Shown here piece after piece: positions 42,526-54,113 of a stretch of DNA of 64,000 nt. Origin of the DNA: Acholoe squamosa. Lineage: Eukaryota > Annelida > Polychaeta > Phyllodocida > Polynoidae. The notes under the pieces are model-generated. The model did no database searches and was not told the origin of the DNA. It saw only the letters and a program-made list of their open reading frames with translations. The stretch lies in NCBI GenBank assembly GCA_949317995.1, contig OX439040.1:57198089-57262088 (forward strand). Direction: 5' to 3'. The position numbers were made by a program, and so were the translations under genes. Each line of letters starts with the position of its first letter. The first letter of the stretch is position 1.

Positions 42526-45236
42526 CCCGGATTGCTCCGGTAACGAGTGTTTCTATAAACTGGCTTATCTGCCTCACACTCGGCAGCATAATGCCCAGTT
42601 TCCTGACATCGGAAGCATGTCACAACAGTCCTATCAGGCTTAGGCCTCCTAAGATTTTCAGTAATCTTCTTTACCAAATTGTTAACCAGGTCCTCTGATA
42701 AAGAAGGACCCGTCGTGGGTTTGGTATCGGGTTGAGTCACAGGAGGTTTAGAAGTGATCACTTTCTCCTTGACGTAACCCGGTTTCTTTCCCCAGTTCCG
42801 GTTGTACCGGGGGTTCCCTTGGCCAATGGCCCCAACGTTTTCATCTTCGTCAGGTTCCCCTGATTCGGATGAATCGGTTTCGGGTATTCCCTCCGGGATT
42901 ATCATTGCTGACATCCGTTGGGGTACCTTCCCGGCAAAGATACGGGCCTTTCGATCATAATGATCTAGGGACTGGAACAAATCTGTCAAAGAGGCATCAT
43001 TCTTCCAAGCTTCACAGGCTACTGTCCTGTGTTCTTGATTCCGCAATCCTTCAATGAATTGTTTAAACATCTCATCTAGGAAGCATTCATCATCTAGTCT
43101 CCATTGAGGTCTGGCTTTATGCAACAGTCGTTGACATTCTAAGCCGAACACTTTGGCAGACTCCTTGGGCTTCTGTGTTCTTTTAGTGAACGTCAGCCAA
43201 GGGTCTTCTCCAACTATATTCCCATATAAATATGAAGCAATCTCTATGAGTTCATCATACTTCATATGGGCTGAGAGTCCTGTTATTTGAGAATCTCTCC
43301 ATTGTTCCACGGCTCCTTTTCCGTCGCCTTCCTTTAACCAGCATACTAAATAAGGCAGAGCTTCCGCTTTACCCCATCCATTGCAGTTAAAGACATCCGC
43401 GCAGCCTTGATACTCCTCCTTCCAAGGGTTCTTGGCATTAAAGGGGGTAGGTATCTTAGCTACTCTACGAGCCGGATTCGTGGATCCAGTAAGGGTTAAA
43501 CCCTTACTCCATTCCATGATCTCCGTATCGTCCAGACCTTGATTGTAACAATCAACACCTAAGTTAGCAATCGCTGCATTAGAATCATGCAGCGCTTGTA
43601 ACCCTGGAGAAAGAGATACTCGGCGACTGAGTCTCTTTTTCCTTGGAGGATTCGTACCATAAGTACTTCCAAAGCCTCCGGATGGTGGTCCTCCTCCACC
43701 TCCTGATCCCCCTGCTCCGTATGGAGGCACCTGTGAAAAGGTGTATCCACTGGTTTGGGGAGCCGGCCCTGGACCATTGGTGGGTTGTGTATTTCCACCA
43801 AAGCTAAAGAAACCACTATTGGGATTAGTGTTTCCTCCTGTTCCATACGACTGATTTCCATTATTGAAACCAGTCCCACTGGCAGAGGGTCTGCTCCTGG
43901 AACGATCGCTTGAGGGTCCGGATCCTTGATCACATCCGGATTGCCCCCCAGCTGTACTGGAACCTCCGGGTGCTCGTCCGGTTGTTCCTCCGGACGTGTT
44001 CCGGGTGTTACCATTGGACGGATTCGTTCCTGTTTGGGACTGATTCCATCCATACTGGGCATACGGGCCATTTGGTCCCCCTAAAGGTGACTGTTGTGGC
44101 CATCCGCCGTCAAAGGTGGAGCTTCCTGCCGAGCGGCTTTGTTTAGCTCCACTCGCAGAATTATCCCCTTTATTTCCCGTACCTAGACCAAGAGGTATAG
44201 AGGTATTATCTGTAAATCTAACCTGATGACTCTTTACTCCTTCATAACGAGGTACAGTTGTCTCTGTTACCCCGTCATTGCCCCTCAAAGAGAACATCTG
44301 GTTACTTGTCGTGTTTAGGGCAATTCCTGAAACAGTGAAGTCTGATTCAAGAGTGCCTACTGCACGACCAGTATCTTCTAGATACTTTGACATCTGGATA
44401 GCTTTAGCCTCCAGTTCGGAATAATCATCCATCATTTTAGTCTGTTTAACAGCCAAATCTGTGGATTCGCGTATCAATTGATCTTTGAGTTTTTCATGCT
44501 CATCGGTCTGTTTTTGGTACGTTTCCCGAGCATCTTTGAAGGCTGATTCTATTTTCTTCAGCTCTTCTTGATACTTGCCGTAGGCCGATTGAGTTGAATT
44601 TAACTCTTGTTTAGTTCTATTCAACTCATCATACGAGGCTCTGTATTCCAGATCCGCCGTATATAGTGCATCACGATACTGTTCGTGCTGGAGTTGAAAA
44701 TTTTGCTTTTCTTTCTCCATCTGATCCAACAACAATTGTTGTTGGCGTCTACAACTCTGATCGTAATCGAGACGTTCCGATATCAACTGTTTGTTTTCAG
44801 TCAGAATCTTGTCTCGGGTTCCGGTCAGTGTAATAAGATCCTTCTGGATCTTCTCGTATTCAGCTCTCATGTCTTCAAGCTCGTCCATTTTGTTCTTTTC
44901 GAATCCACATTTTTGGTGTTTAATTCGAGAACTGTATGGAGTTTCAAACATACCTGCACTAGGCTTTGGTACCTCAAATGGTAATTTACCAAATTGAGCA
45001 GTACTTTTATGCATTGGTGCAGGTTTCGAAGTACCTCCTGGCATGAATAAGGAGTCTCCAAATTCATCCAGTTCATGATGTAAGTTTCTTCTTACATCTT
45101 CTAACCCATCAGGGTAGTGTTCTAGTGGATCCCTCCACTCCGTACCTTGGGGTGGTGACTTGATTTCACCATCCTCCATCGGGGAGTCTAGCTCACGATT
45201 TGAGCCATTTCCCCTAACTGGGCTCAGCTCAGTCAT
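42495..45236 (-). CDS. gag: Gag polyprotein of the Gypsy element
   Basis: A 913-residue frame starting at the first ATG after the 5' LTR, 44 bp inside it. An acidic N-terminus is followed by a long coiled coil at about residues 115-295, rich in Glu, Lys and Gln with heptad spacing. Then comes a Gly/Ser/Asn/Pro-rich linker of about 200 residues (350-550) and a retrotransposon Gag capsid-like region at about 600-780 (NPWKEEYQG, then EQWRD). One CCHC zinc knuckle follows (C-x2-C-x4-H-x4-C) at 874-887 near the end. Gag forms the particle and binds the genomic RNA. The length and the coiled-coil N-terminus are unusual for Ty3/Gypsy, whose Gag is typically a few hundred residues. The frame is intact. 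Confidence 0.93.
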   Translation of the reverse strand: MTELSPVRGNGSNRELDSPMEDGEIKSPPQGTEWRDPLEHYPDGLEDVRRNLHHELDEFGDSLFMPGGTSKPAPMHKSTAQFGKLPFEVPKPSAGMFETPYSSRIKHQKCGFEKNKMDELEDMRAEYEKIQKDLITLTGTRDKILTENKQLISERLDYDQSCRRQQQLLLDQMEKEKQNFQLQHEQYRDALYTADLEYRASYDELNRTKQELNSTQSAYGKYQEELKKIESAFKDARETYQKQTDEHEKLKDQLIRESTDLAVKQTKMMDDYSELEAKAIQMSKYLEDTGRAVGTLESDFTVSGIALNTTSNQMFSLRGNDGVTETTVPRYEGVKSHQVRFTDNTSIPLGLGTGNKGDNSASGAKQSRSAGSSTFDGGWPQQSPLGGPNGPYAQYGWNQSQTGTNPSNGNTRNTSGGTTGRAPGGSSTAGGQSGCDQGSGPSSDRSRSRPSASGTGFNNGNQSYGTGGNTNPNSGFFSFGGNTQPTNGPGPAPQTSGYTFSQVPPYGAGGSGGGGGPPSGGFGSTYGTNPPRKKRLSRRVSLSPGLQALHDSNAAIANLGVDCYNQGLDDTEIMEWSKGLTLTGSTNPARRVAKIPTPFNAKNPWKEEYQGCADVFNCNGWGKAEALPYLVCWLKEGDGKGAVEQWRDSQITGLSAHMKYDELIEIASYLYGNIVGEDPWLTFTKRTQKPKESAKVFGLECQRLLHKARPQWRLDDECFLDEMFKQFIEGLRNQEHRTVACEAWKNDASLTDLFQSLDHYDRKARIFAGKVPQRMSAMIIPEGIPETDSSESGEPDEDENVGAIGQGNPRYNRNWGKKPGYVKEKVITSKPPVTQPDTKPTTGPSLSEDLVNNLVKKITENLRRPKPDRTVVTCFRCQETGHYAAECEADKPVYRNTRYRSNPGKEDSVKKEN

Positions 45237-45259
45237 TTCTGACTGCGCTTACCCGAAGA

Positions 45260-45278
45260 CCAACTGGTCATGGCACCA
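45260..45278 (-). other. Putative primer binding site, self-complementary
   Basis: One base inside the 5' LTR the minus strand reads TGGTGCCATGACCAGTTGG. TGG is the expected complement of tRNA CCA ends, but no tRNA 3' end that I can recall matches the whole segment. CTGGT and ACCAG around GCCATG form a five-pair hairpin (six with the last LTR base). The primer is unassigned. Confidence 0.55.
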
Positions 45279-45279
45279 G

Positions 45280-45697
45280 TGTAGTGGTTCGTCTCGTTAA
45301 GTTAGATTAAATCATAACGAAGAGAGAGAAAAGTTTCCGGGTAGGCAACCGAGCTTTTATTTCAGAGCTTGCGTTACATACGATCACAGCCTCAGAGGAC
45401 TACATGCTGCTAGTGCATTCGGTTACCCTTTCGGGTAACAACCTGGTTGAGCAGTGGGTAAACCACTACTGAGGAACCTAGGGCTAGGACCAGCCTTATA
45501 TAGGGGAAAAGCCCGCGAAACTCAGACCGGCCACGTGACGTGTGGCGGACGAGTGGTAGGCCCCCTGGTGTAGTGGATACGAACCCAGAGGCAGGTGCTG
45601 CCACCTGCCATCCGGATTCCCCCACCACACCCGAAGGACCTAGGTCTGAGTCTCACGGGTGCATGAACGTTAAAGTGTAAAATACCATACCCCTACA
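45280..45697 (-). repeat. 5' LTR of the Gypsy element
   Basis: 418 bp with TG...CA ends on the minus strand and no difference from 35299-35716 seen by eye. It has a TATA box at 45494-45502 and AATAAA at 45356-45361, so U3 is about 225 bp, R about 135 bp and U5 about 55 bp. Confidence 0.97.
45494..45502 (-). promoter_or_regulatory. TATA box of the 5' LTR promoter
   Basis: On the minus strand CCCCTATATAAGGC lies mid-LTR with the polyadenylation signal 140 bp downstream, the layout expected of an LTR promoter. Transcription would start about 30 bp further on, near 45465-45470. The same box at 35513-35521 in the 3' LTR could fire toward the G-alpha exons. Confidence 0.75.
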
Positions 45698-45713
45698 TAT
45701 ATATATATATATA
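45698..45713. repeat. (TA)n, right flank of the LTR element
   Basis: Sixteen bases of TA repeat follow the 5' LTR directly and then give way to AACCAACTGGC. Together with 35109-35298 they show that the element landed inside the microsatellite. Confidence 0.95.
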
Positions 45714-48700
45714 ACCAACTGGCAGGCCCCTGGACATACACCAATTAGTTGAGGGATGCATACACATGTAGCACCTTAACATCCCTACCACACTAACCAA
45801 TATATATTTATATACCCTACCCGAATCATTCTCCATAGATTCTGTTTTGTCTTTTTTTTTCAATGGTTTTGGAAAGATCACAGTGTAACATTTTTGGGGG
45901 TTAGATTTTTGGAAATCCTAAAAACCCTGAAAAAATTTGGTTTAAGGGAAGGCTGCATCAAATTCTCTGGTTCCAACATGTGTATCTCAAGATTCACCTC
46001 TCACCTACTGAGTTCAGAATTTCACTTTTCCTAGCCAAGATTCTGTAGTGGACTCCCTTTTACCCCGTCCCCCCACCCCACCACGCCCACCCTATAACCC
46101 CATTTGTCTGCCTCCACTGGAGCAGCTAATATTTACTCAGTGCGGCCAGCTGATGAGTGTCACCCAGCCGCAGCCCCTGCTACACAGGCACATTAGTATG
46201 GGGCAAACTTGTGCAACAAACCACACAAAAAGTCCCGTTAGTAAAGTATAGCGTAGGTTGTGGTATCTGTCCTGAGGCATCAAGACCAACAGAGGTAAAT
46301 GTGTGTTTCTACTGTGACTGCTACATGTACTAGTTGACATTAGGTTGAAGAAAATGCTACATTGTACAGGGTGCAGTTGGGATTTGATTTTGGGCACTTT
46401 ATTACTGTCCCAAAAATAAGGCGCACCCTGAGTCAAGGATCATGCTATGAGGTGCAGCTGAGTGTCAGTCTCGTGATTTCTGTATCAACATCGATGTTAT
46501 GAAGATCGTCTAGCCTCCACTCAAAGTCTTAAGATATAGCTTAAAATTCTTAAAAAAATGAAAAACTATCTCAAATGTACGAAGAAACATGGGAAGAATC
46601 CTTTTTCTGCAACTGTCACAAAAAAAGAAAGAAAAGAATTTAGTTGGTGGTCCTACTAAGACATCCGGATCTAAAAATAGACTTGGCCCCTGCTCACTAG
46701 GGGGCGGCACAGGATTCTGCTAAAAGACAGCGTTCCTGTGACCTGGGTGTGACCCCAGAGTGACCCAGATGTCACGTTATCCGTGTTTACATTGAGCACT
46801 GTGTTGAGGGTATACTATCTAGGGGACGAAGTATAATCTATATATCTGCCCTAAAACTGAACGTTTTCCAATAAATGTTAACTATGAAGGTCTTGTGCCA
46901 CCCCCTCTAAAAAAAGCGCAATTTTAGAGCCCCCCCCTCTAAACCTATGGGTTCTTGGTTCTATCAGGAATATATTAACATTAAAAGAAAATGAAATCCT
47001 AGACAGATCTTTCCAATTGTTTTTTGTAGGTGAGGGAGAATTTTCCTGAATGGCTTGGACAGTTCATCATATAAATGCAGCAGAAACCAACATCCCCCCC
47101 CCCGCGTAACTTGATTCTATACTGTGCCATGTCTATCTATTATGCTGCCTGGCCCCATTCTATAACACCCCCATCCTCCATCCTATTGTGGAACTAGTTC
47201 ATTATCCTATCACAATACCACGCGTTGCCACCAAATATAGCATGGCAAGTAAAACAACCATTACCTCAGTAAGAGTATCAGGGGACTTTCATGAATTTTA
47301 AATGATCAGTTTATGCCATGAGACTGAGATTCAGTGGAAAGGTTTGTAAAAATTAATGTATATATAGAAATTCACTAGGAGTATTGTATTTTATTCCAAT
47401 ATGTTCAGTACAGTCTTCATTATGTGTAGGTACACACACTTAACATAAATTGCCTACTGGCTCTGTCCTGGTTCTAGAGCCATGTTGTGGCATCTTCTTT
47501 CTGCATTTTGTGAACAATTAGTAAAGGGTTCTAATCATATTTGGAGAACCACAGGTCTGCCTGTAACTAAAGCCCTTCCTGCCTGAGTCTCAGTAATGAC
47601 TTGACGTACTGGGCACAACAAAAATGGCAATATGGATTATAAACTTTAAATAGGTTTGTCAAAGATGGGAAGGTGGCCTGTGCACTAGTGTCAACATTTT
47701 AATTATGCTTCCTCCTCGATTAGTTATATGTGCTTCAGGAAGTGTTGACCGATGCCATGAACTTGACTGAAAACTAGTTCTTAAACACTAAAATGGATAT
47801 TCCACTAGAGTCGATGAGAAAATTAGAAATTTCGAGACAAATTAGAACCTTTTTAATTGACGACAGTTGATGATTTTTATGGGGATATGCTTCTTATATG
47901 ATCACATAAGTCGGCGGATCACCAATTGCTGGTTAAATCAGTGCTCAAACATTAGTCTTGATCAAGTCCATTGGTTTATATTTAGGAAATAAATCTTGTC
48001 CCTTACTTTCTACTTTAGCCAAAGCCTCATACTTGTTAAATGGATATTTTCTTAAGTGTTATCATTGGATTATCCAAAGGCTGCAAAATCAGTATATGGA
48101 GTTATCTACCTTGTGCATTCAAAGTTGAATCTCCACATATAGTTTACCGCAAATATCATTAATCAAATAGGATTTTTTGCATAGAATTTTTGCACCCTTT
48201 CTTACAGAAGTTACCTATGCAAAACTTGAGTTCTAAGGCTCAAAATGCACACACTTACAGATATCTGACTTACACTAATTAAAAACTTAGATATACTTCA
48301 AGTAAGGTCGACCAAAGATGCAAATGTCCGAATGTGATCACACATTTTGCCGTGAATATCATTTCACTGTGTAACTCTTTCATTCCATGCAAAGCAATTA
48401 CTGCAAAAAAAAAAAAATACCATCTGAATATGAGGTTAATATTGGATTTAAACATTCTGCGCTGAAAAAAAAATCTTTAAACACCAAAGAGCAGCAGTAA
48501 AATATTTCAGGGGATATAACTTGTTGTAACTTGTAAAGCACGAAAGACGTTCCTGCAAAATGAAAACACAACGCAAACAGTGGTATAGGCAGCAAGTCTT
48601 ATAAACGAAAACCTTGATGATGGGTAATGCAGGGGAAGGTGATACCCTATATAAATCAACATATGTGAAATGGTCTCACATTGTGATAGTGTTTCCACCA

Positions 48701-51700
48701 TCCACCTCAATACTGTACAGAAAAATGACCACCATTTCCATTTCTAAAATGTGAATTTTACTGTGAAAATTGAGTGCTATATTTTACAGTTTTCAGATTG
48801 ATATTAACTAGGTTAGTTCTTACAAGATATAAAAGGAAGACATCTCAATATGTGGAGAACAACAGCCCCAATCAGAGGGAATATGAAACGCCAATACATG
48901 AGGAATGCAATATAAGAGGAAGTCACCATCATGCACTTTGTACCACCGATAAGTATATATAGGTCTAAAAGCATCCTTATTCAGTAATTATCACTAGGCA
49001 CTGACACCAAGTGTGTAAGAGCATCACCATTTAACAATGTATTCCATAACTGCATGCTATAGCTGATTGCACTTTGTAGGCAAACTCGATTTATCAGAAT
49101 ATTGGTCAGAAGATCTGTCTAGGTCAATTTCCTACCTATGAATTACAATATTATCACCAGCGATTACTGGAATGGAGTCTAAGAGTATTGACTATGAAGT
49201 ATGCCTGTAGTCTATAACCCAAATCAAAGAAGCCACTGGTAAGCCCATGCGGCTTCTTCCTATTTGGGATGTGGCTTCTTTATGTATGCACATATACAAC
49301 ATTACCAACATTATTTCCAAATACCTGACACATATGAAACAGAGTTATCATCAACTTTCATATGGATATTTGGAAAATAGTCAAATGTTGGTGTAACGGG
49401 CTGGCAGTGCAAACACACAGTTCCTGCTCTGGTAGTTCAATGCTTATAATCTACACACCAAATAGAATAAAGACACAGTAAACTTTGCTTTCTGGACTTG
49501 CAATAAATGTGGATTCTCTTCCTTACTCTGATCTAAGCCATAGCCATCACCAACCTCTACAAAGCGTAAGAGGTTGATGATATGAGCGCTCGCTACTCAT
49601 CCAACGTGCTTAGCAACCATAGAATCCATCCTGCCTTTCTACACAGAACTATAGAGAATGCTACCACCATCTGTGTTCAATATATAACAAGTGTCCAGTG
49701 CAATCAGGACAGTTCTAAAATCAAAGCGTTTACGAATGGCTTTTTGTCAACTCCAACCATTTGCTTGTAGCAAATAGGTAGTCAATGTTGGTTTTTTAAA
49801 GTCTGGGTTCCACCAAAGCATCATGCACGGAGAACCTGCTGAAAAAAGGAACTATTGATCGAGAATCTAGGTTTGCTGATCCATTTACTATTGTCCAACA
49901 TCCATATAACCTCGGATAGCTTTGGCAAAATCCAGACTTTCTCTGACAGTTGACAGTCGCAAACGTCAAGTTGTCAATTTTTCATTGACCCTAGTCAATA
50001 TTACATTGACCCTACCCCGAATTGTTATTCCCTTCATTCCATGAGTCCAAGCTAAGGTAAAGGAGGCAGCTAGAAGCAGGGGTTAAAGCATGAACGGGCG
50101 TAACGACTTCTAGATGACCATAAATGTCGGTACTCACCAGGTCGACGTAATTACTAACGACCTGCAGGATAGGGCATACAAGGCATCAGAAACAAAAGGT
50201 CTATCAACCTAAGATAATCATCAATAGAAACTTAAAATATAATCGCCAAAATATACCTATATATTCACTAAAGTATTTCTCTCTTTTTCAATCACAGATG
50301 ATTAGATTTAAGAAAGGTGAATTTCATCTTGTCCTGTTATCAATTATCTAAGATTAACTGATCTTTGGCACACATGAGAAAATAACAATCGAGGTAGTTC
50401 ACATAAAAGTAGTGCAAAAGGCACCAAAATTAAAAATGTTGTGACTTAGACAAGGGAATTTACAAACAAAGGAAGTGTTTTGATGGATATAAGCAATACC
50501 ACTACAGAGGTAGGTCTAGACATGGTGAAAAGCATGGATGTACGTATAGGAACTAGAAAAGACAGATTGGTGAAACAGGAGGCAAAATAAGCACTGGATG
50601 GATGGGTAATACTTTTTTTTTATTTGAGAAGATATGTAATAGCGATGGAGATGTACAATGGAAATGAAGATGGGAGATATAATGGAGAAGAAGATGGAGA
50701 CAAATGATGACAAATGACACACACACTCTTAAACAAATGTTATCCTTTGAGGTTTATAATACACATACACAGGCCTCCTTTCAATTAGCCTCTAGCATAA
50801 AAGGCCACACGGCGGACCCAGCAGAATTCAGTTTGCGTTGGAAGCCCTACAGTTCATCTAATTAGAAATATTACACTGAAGTATGACGAAAGATCTCAGT
50901 ACAGATATACAGATAATTCTGCCACATCCCTGTGGCCAAGTCAGCACATGATATGAACTCCGTACCGTACTGATGTTATCTAGCACCCGATTTGAAATGA
51001 GCACCAGCATTGCTAGTGGGAAAAAAATCTAGATCATTTTCTCAAGCCCAAAGATAGGATCTCAAACAAGTGCCTGTCTTGTTGAATAAAGGCTTGGCTT
51101 CAGGTCCTGGTAAGGTTGAAGAGCACTCCCCTGGTGCTATATGGCAGCAGTACGGTAGGCCTAGTGGGTTAGACATAGCACATTAAGTATATCTACCCAC
51201 AGTTAGGGTGTCAGGTTGGCCGTTACGGCGGACATCCGTGTACTAAGGCTGCTGTGTGGGCTCCCAGTGACTACTGCCCACCCATATATACCAGCCCTAT
51301 TGAGGACACACTGACACAGATGACATATACCGATGTACATGATACCGTGTACAACCACTCACACCATACCCCTACTGTATAGATGTATGGGGGATATATG
51401 GCTACTTCATCAGCAGTTATATATCATATGTTATTCCCTTTCATTCCTATGGGTTTTCACTACTGGTAGTTTTTCATTGCGGTAATTGTAGTCAATATAA
51501 CGCACATGAAAGACTTGGGTTCTAAGATTATATTAATGTTAGTCATCTTATAAACTATTTCCTTTGCTTGTATGGAGGTGAACACCTTTCCTTCCATGTC
51601 ATTGAATTCCTCTATTTTATTTTGCTGGTGACTCAGTAAATGGAAGTCAGTTGAGGAAATTCATGTTGCAAAAAAACCTTTAGTGGACAAAGTGGTCTTT

Positions 51701-51748
51701 TACTCCTTCTAGTAACACAAACACATTATTTACTAATAGTTACTCCCT
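45714..51748. other. Unannotated DNA, no gene seen
   Basis: Six kilobases without a recognisable exon, RNA gene or bounded mobile element. The frames of 60-99 codons (for example 46137-46436, 48507-48710 and 49582-49770) show no domain and no splice context. If the missing 5' G-alpha exons lie further right, this is intron on the minus strand. Confidence 0.4.
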
Positions 51749-52025
51749 TAGGCCAAAAAAAAAATGTTCTTTTCAGGTAACCCAACCCTACCTAGCCAAA
51801 CAGTGCCGACCCTAACTTTTTTCTTCATTTTTGAAGAAATTATAGGTCTTTGGGCAAGTTTTTTTAACCAATTTTGTTGTCCCTGACTCACCGCGCCTCG
51901 ATCCCGAGTTGCCTAGAGTCATTGTAGCAGTTTTTTAAAAAAAATGCAAAATAACAAGAAAATCTGACCTACCCTAATATTTTTTCAGCAGGTTACCTGA
52001 AACACACAACTTTTTTTTTGCCCTA
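51749..52025. mobile_element. MITE-like element with A-rich ends, copy 1
   Basis: The left end is TAGGCCAAAAAAAAAATGTT followed by TTTCAGGTAACC. The right end, reverse-complemented, is TAGGGCAAAAAAAAAGTTG followed by TTTCAGGTAACC. GTAACCCAACCCTACCTAGC recurs in a related element at 60369-60633. It is non-coding, and its target duplication is unclear. Confidence 0.68.
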
Positions 52026-52269
52026 GCACAATAATAATAAAAATTTAACACATAAAATTTACAGCAGGCCCACAGCAACATCTTGTATACTAATAGTGTG
52101 GTTTTGTGCTTTAATATTATAGAATGCATCATTCCCCTCAAATTCCCTCAAATAAAAACATTGTTTTGGAAAAAACATGTTTTGGAACATAGGTGCATTA
52201 TGTATTATAAGAGAACTAACACTTATGTCAGACGTTCTCACATTTGTCCCAAGGGAGGGACTGCAGGTC

Positions 52270-53195
52270 CCTCCCGAGGTCACTCCCCCAATTCCCCATG
52301 GTCAATTCCTCAATTTCCAATGGTCACTTCCCTATGGCCACTTCCTCCATTCCTCATGGTCTCTTACACTTCTCCATGGTCACTTCCTCAATTCCCCATG
52401 GTCCATTCCCCATGGTCTTTTCCCCATGGTCACTTTCCCATTCCCCATGGTCACTTCCCAATGGTCACTTCCCCAATTCCCCATGGTCACTTCAATTCCC
52501 CATGGTCACTTCAATTCCCCATGGTCACTTCCTCAATTCCCAATGGTCACTGACCAATTGCCACTTCCCCATGTTCACTTGCCTGATTCTGCATGGCCAC
52601 TTCCCCAATTCCCCCTTCCCCATTCCCATGGTCACTTCCCCATTCTCCATAGTCTCTTCCCTATTTCCCCTTGGTCACTTCCCTAATTTCTCATGGTCAC
52701 TTCTCTGATTCCCCATGGTCACTTCCTCTATTCCCAATGGTCACTGACCAATTGCCACTTCCCCATGTTCACTTGCCTGATTCTGCATGGCCACTTCCCC
52801 AATTCCCCCTTCCCCATTCCCATGGTCACTTCCCCATTCTCCATAGTCACTTCCCTATTTCCCCTTGGTCACTTCCCTAATTTCTCATGGTCACTTCTCT
52901 GATTCCCCATGGTCACTTCCTCTATTCCCCAGGGTCATTTCCCTATGGTCACTTCCCCAATTCCTCATGGTCACTTCCCTGATTCACCATGGTCACTTCC
53001 CTGATTCACCATGGTCACTTCCCTATGATCACTTCCCCAATTTACCATGGTCACTTCACAATGGTTGCTTCCCCATGGGCACTTCCCAAATTCCTAACGG
53101 TCACTTCCCCATTCCCCATGGTCAATTCCCCCATGGTCACTTCCTCTAACTCCATTGTCACTTCCCCAATTCCCCATGGTCACTTCCCCATGGTG
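52270..53195. repeat. CATGGTCACTTCC minisatellite with 194-bp higher-order repeat
   Basis: Dozens of diverged CCCCATGGTCACTTCC units, with AATT or GATT spacers, fill 0.9 kb. A 194-bp block beginning CAATGGTCACTGACCAATTG occurs twice in tandem (52541-52734 and 52735-52928), almost unchanged, so the array grew recently by block duplication. Long plus-strand frames here are repeat artefacts. Confidence 0.92.
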
Positions 53196-54011
53196 TATCA
53201 TTTGAAAGTTCCCAAGTCATAGTGTCAATGGTAAGATCAGGTGAGAGATGAATATCAAAGCAGGCGACCATAGTTGAAGAGGCATAGAAACTTATGCACT
53301 AATGGGGCCCCGTGAGCAAACCATCATATTAGGGAGGTTAAGCAAGCCCGCGGGTAGATGTATGTTTATAGCGTGAAATCTCTCTTTCTCTCTCTCTCTC
53401 TCTCCCTCCCTATAACAAACGATTTCCTTATAACTAATTCAATCCCATACATTTCTATAGTAAAAAATCCATTATAACGAATTTTTCAACATGAACAGTT
53501 TCGCACAGGGAAAAACCTGTGAAAATGTCAAAATTTTATCTTTGAACATCTGAGGGCTTGTGTTAGGACATCTCCTCCACCACCTGCGCCTCTGTACAGC
53601 CACAGAACGGAGTAGGGGCCTTGGGGGGGGGTGAGGTCGGGGCTTGTGTAAGGACATCTCCGGGGCCACCTACCTGCACCTCTGTACGGCCATAGCATGG
53701 AGTAGGGGGTGGGCGGGGGGATGGGGGGAGGTTTGTGTTTGTACTCTGTATAACAAAGTAATTTTGACAGAATTTCTTTTTCTAATTGGTGGTTGACACT
53801 AGAAGGATGTTGTAGGTGTCAGGGCTTTTCCCCTGCCCACCTGAGTGTCCACAGAGGTCTGTAATATCAAAGGGAAGCCAGTGTAGGTGGTAGAGCTTCT
53901 CTCTTCCCTATCTGCTCTCCCCTCGAAGGGTCTGTTTGGATACTACGAAATTCGTTTACGACGATTTTTTTTTTCTTGTCCCAAGTAGTTTGTTGTAACG
54001 GAATTTTACTC
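53196..54011. other. Non-coding DNA with G-rich tandem duplication
   Basis: A CT run lies at 53385-53410. A segment with GGACATCTCC, CCTCTGTAC and GGAGTAGGGG occurs twice (about 53558-53618 and 53644-53710), each followed by a G-rich run. The second run (53701-53731) has G tracts long enough for a quadruplex. No gene was recognised. Confidence 0.5.
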
Positions 54012-54014
54012 TGT

Positions 54015-54072
<58 letters not shown>

Positions 54073-54113
54073 ATATATGTATATATGTATATATGTATAT
54101 ATGTATATATGTA

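Larger units (their letters stand above)
35299..45697 (-). mobile_element. Full-length Ty3/Gypsy LTR retrotransposon (10.4 kb)
   Basis: The element has 418-bp LTRs with TG...CA ends, a polypurine tract next to the 3' LTR, a TGG-starting sequence just inside the 5' LTR, gag and pol, and domain order protease, RT, RNase H, integrase, which is the Ty3/Gypsy (Metaviridae) order. All large frames are intact and the two LTRs look the same throughout, so the copy is young and could be active. At 10.4 kb it is larger than many Gypsy elements, because of a long Gag and about 2.5 kb between pol and the 3' LTR that holds an extra ORF. It is inserted within (TA)n, so the target duplication (4-6 bp expected) cannot be separated from the repeat. 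It has the same orientation as the G-alpha exons. Confidence 0.97.

Noticed and set aside
52083..53222. Long plus-strand frames of 150-170 codons
   Set aside because: They are translations of the CATGGTCACTTCC minisatellite, open in all three phases.
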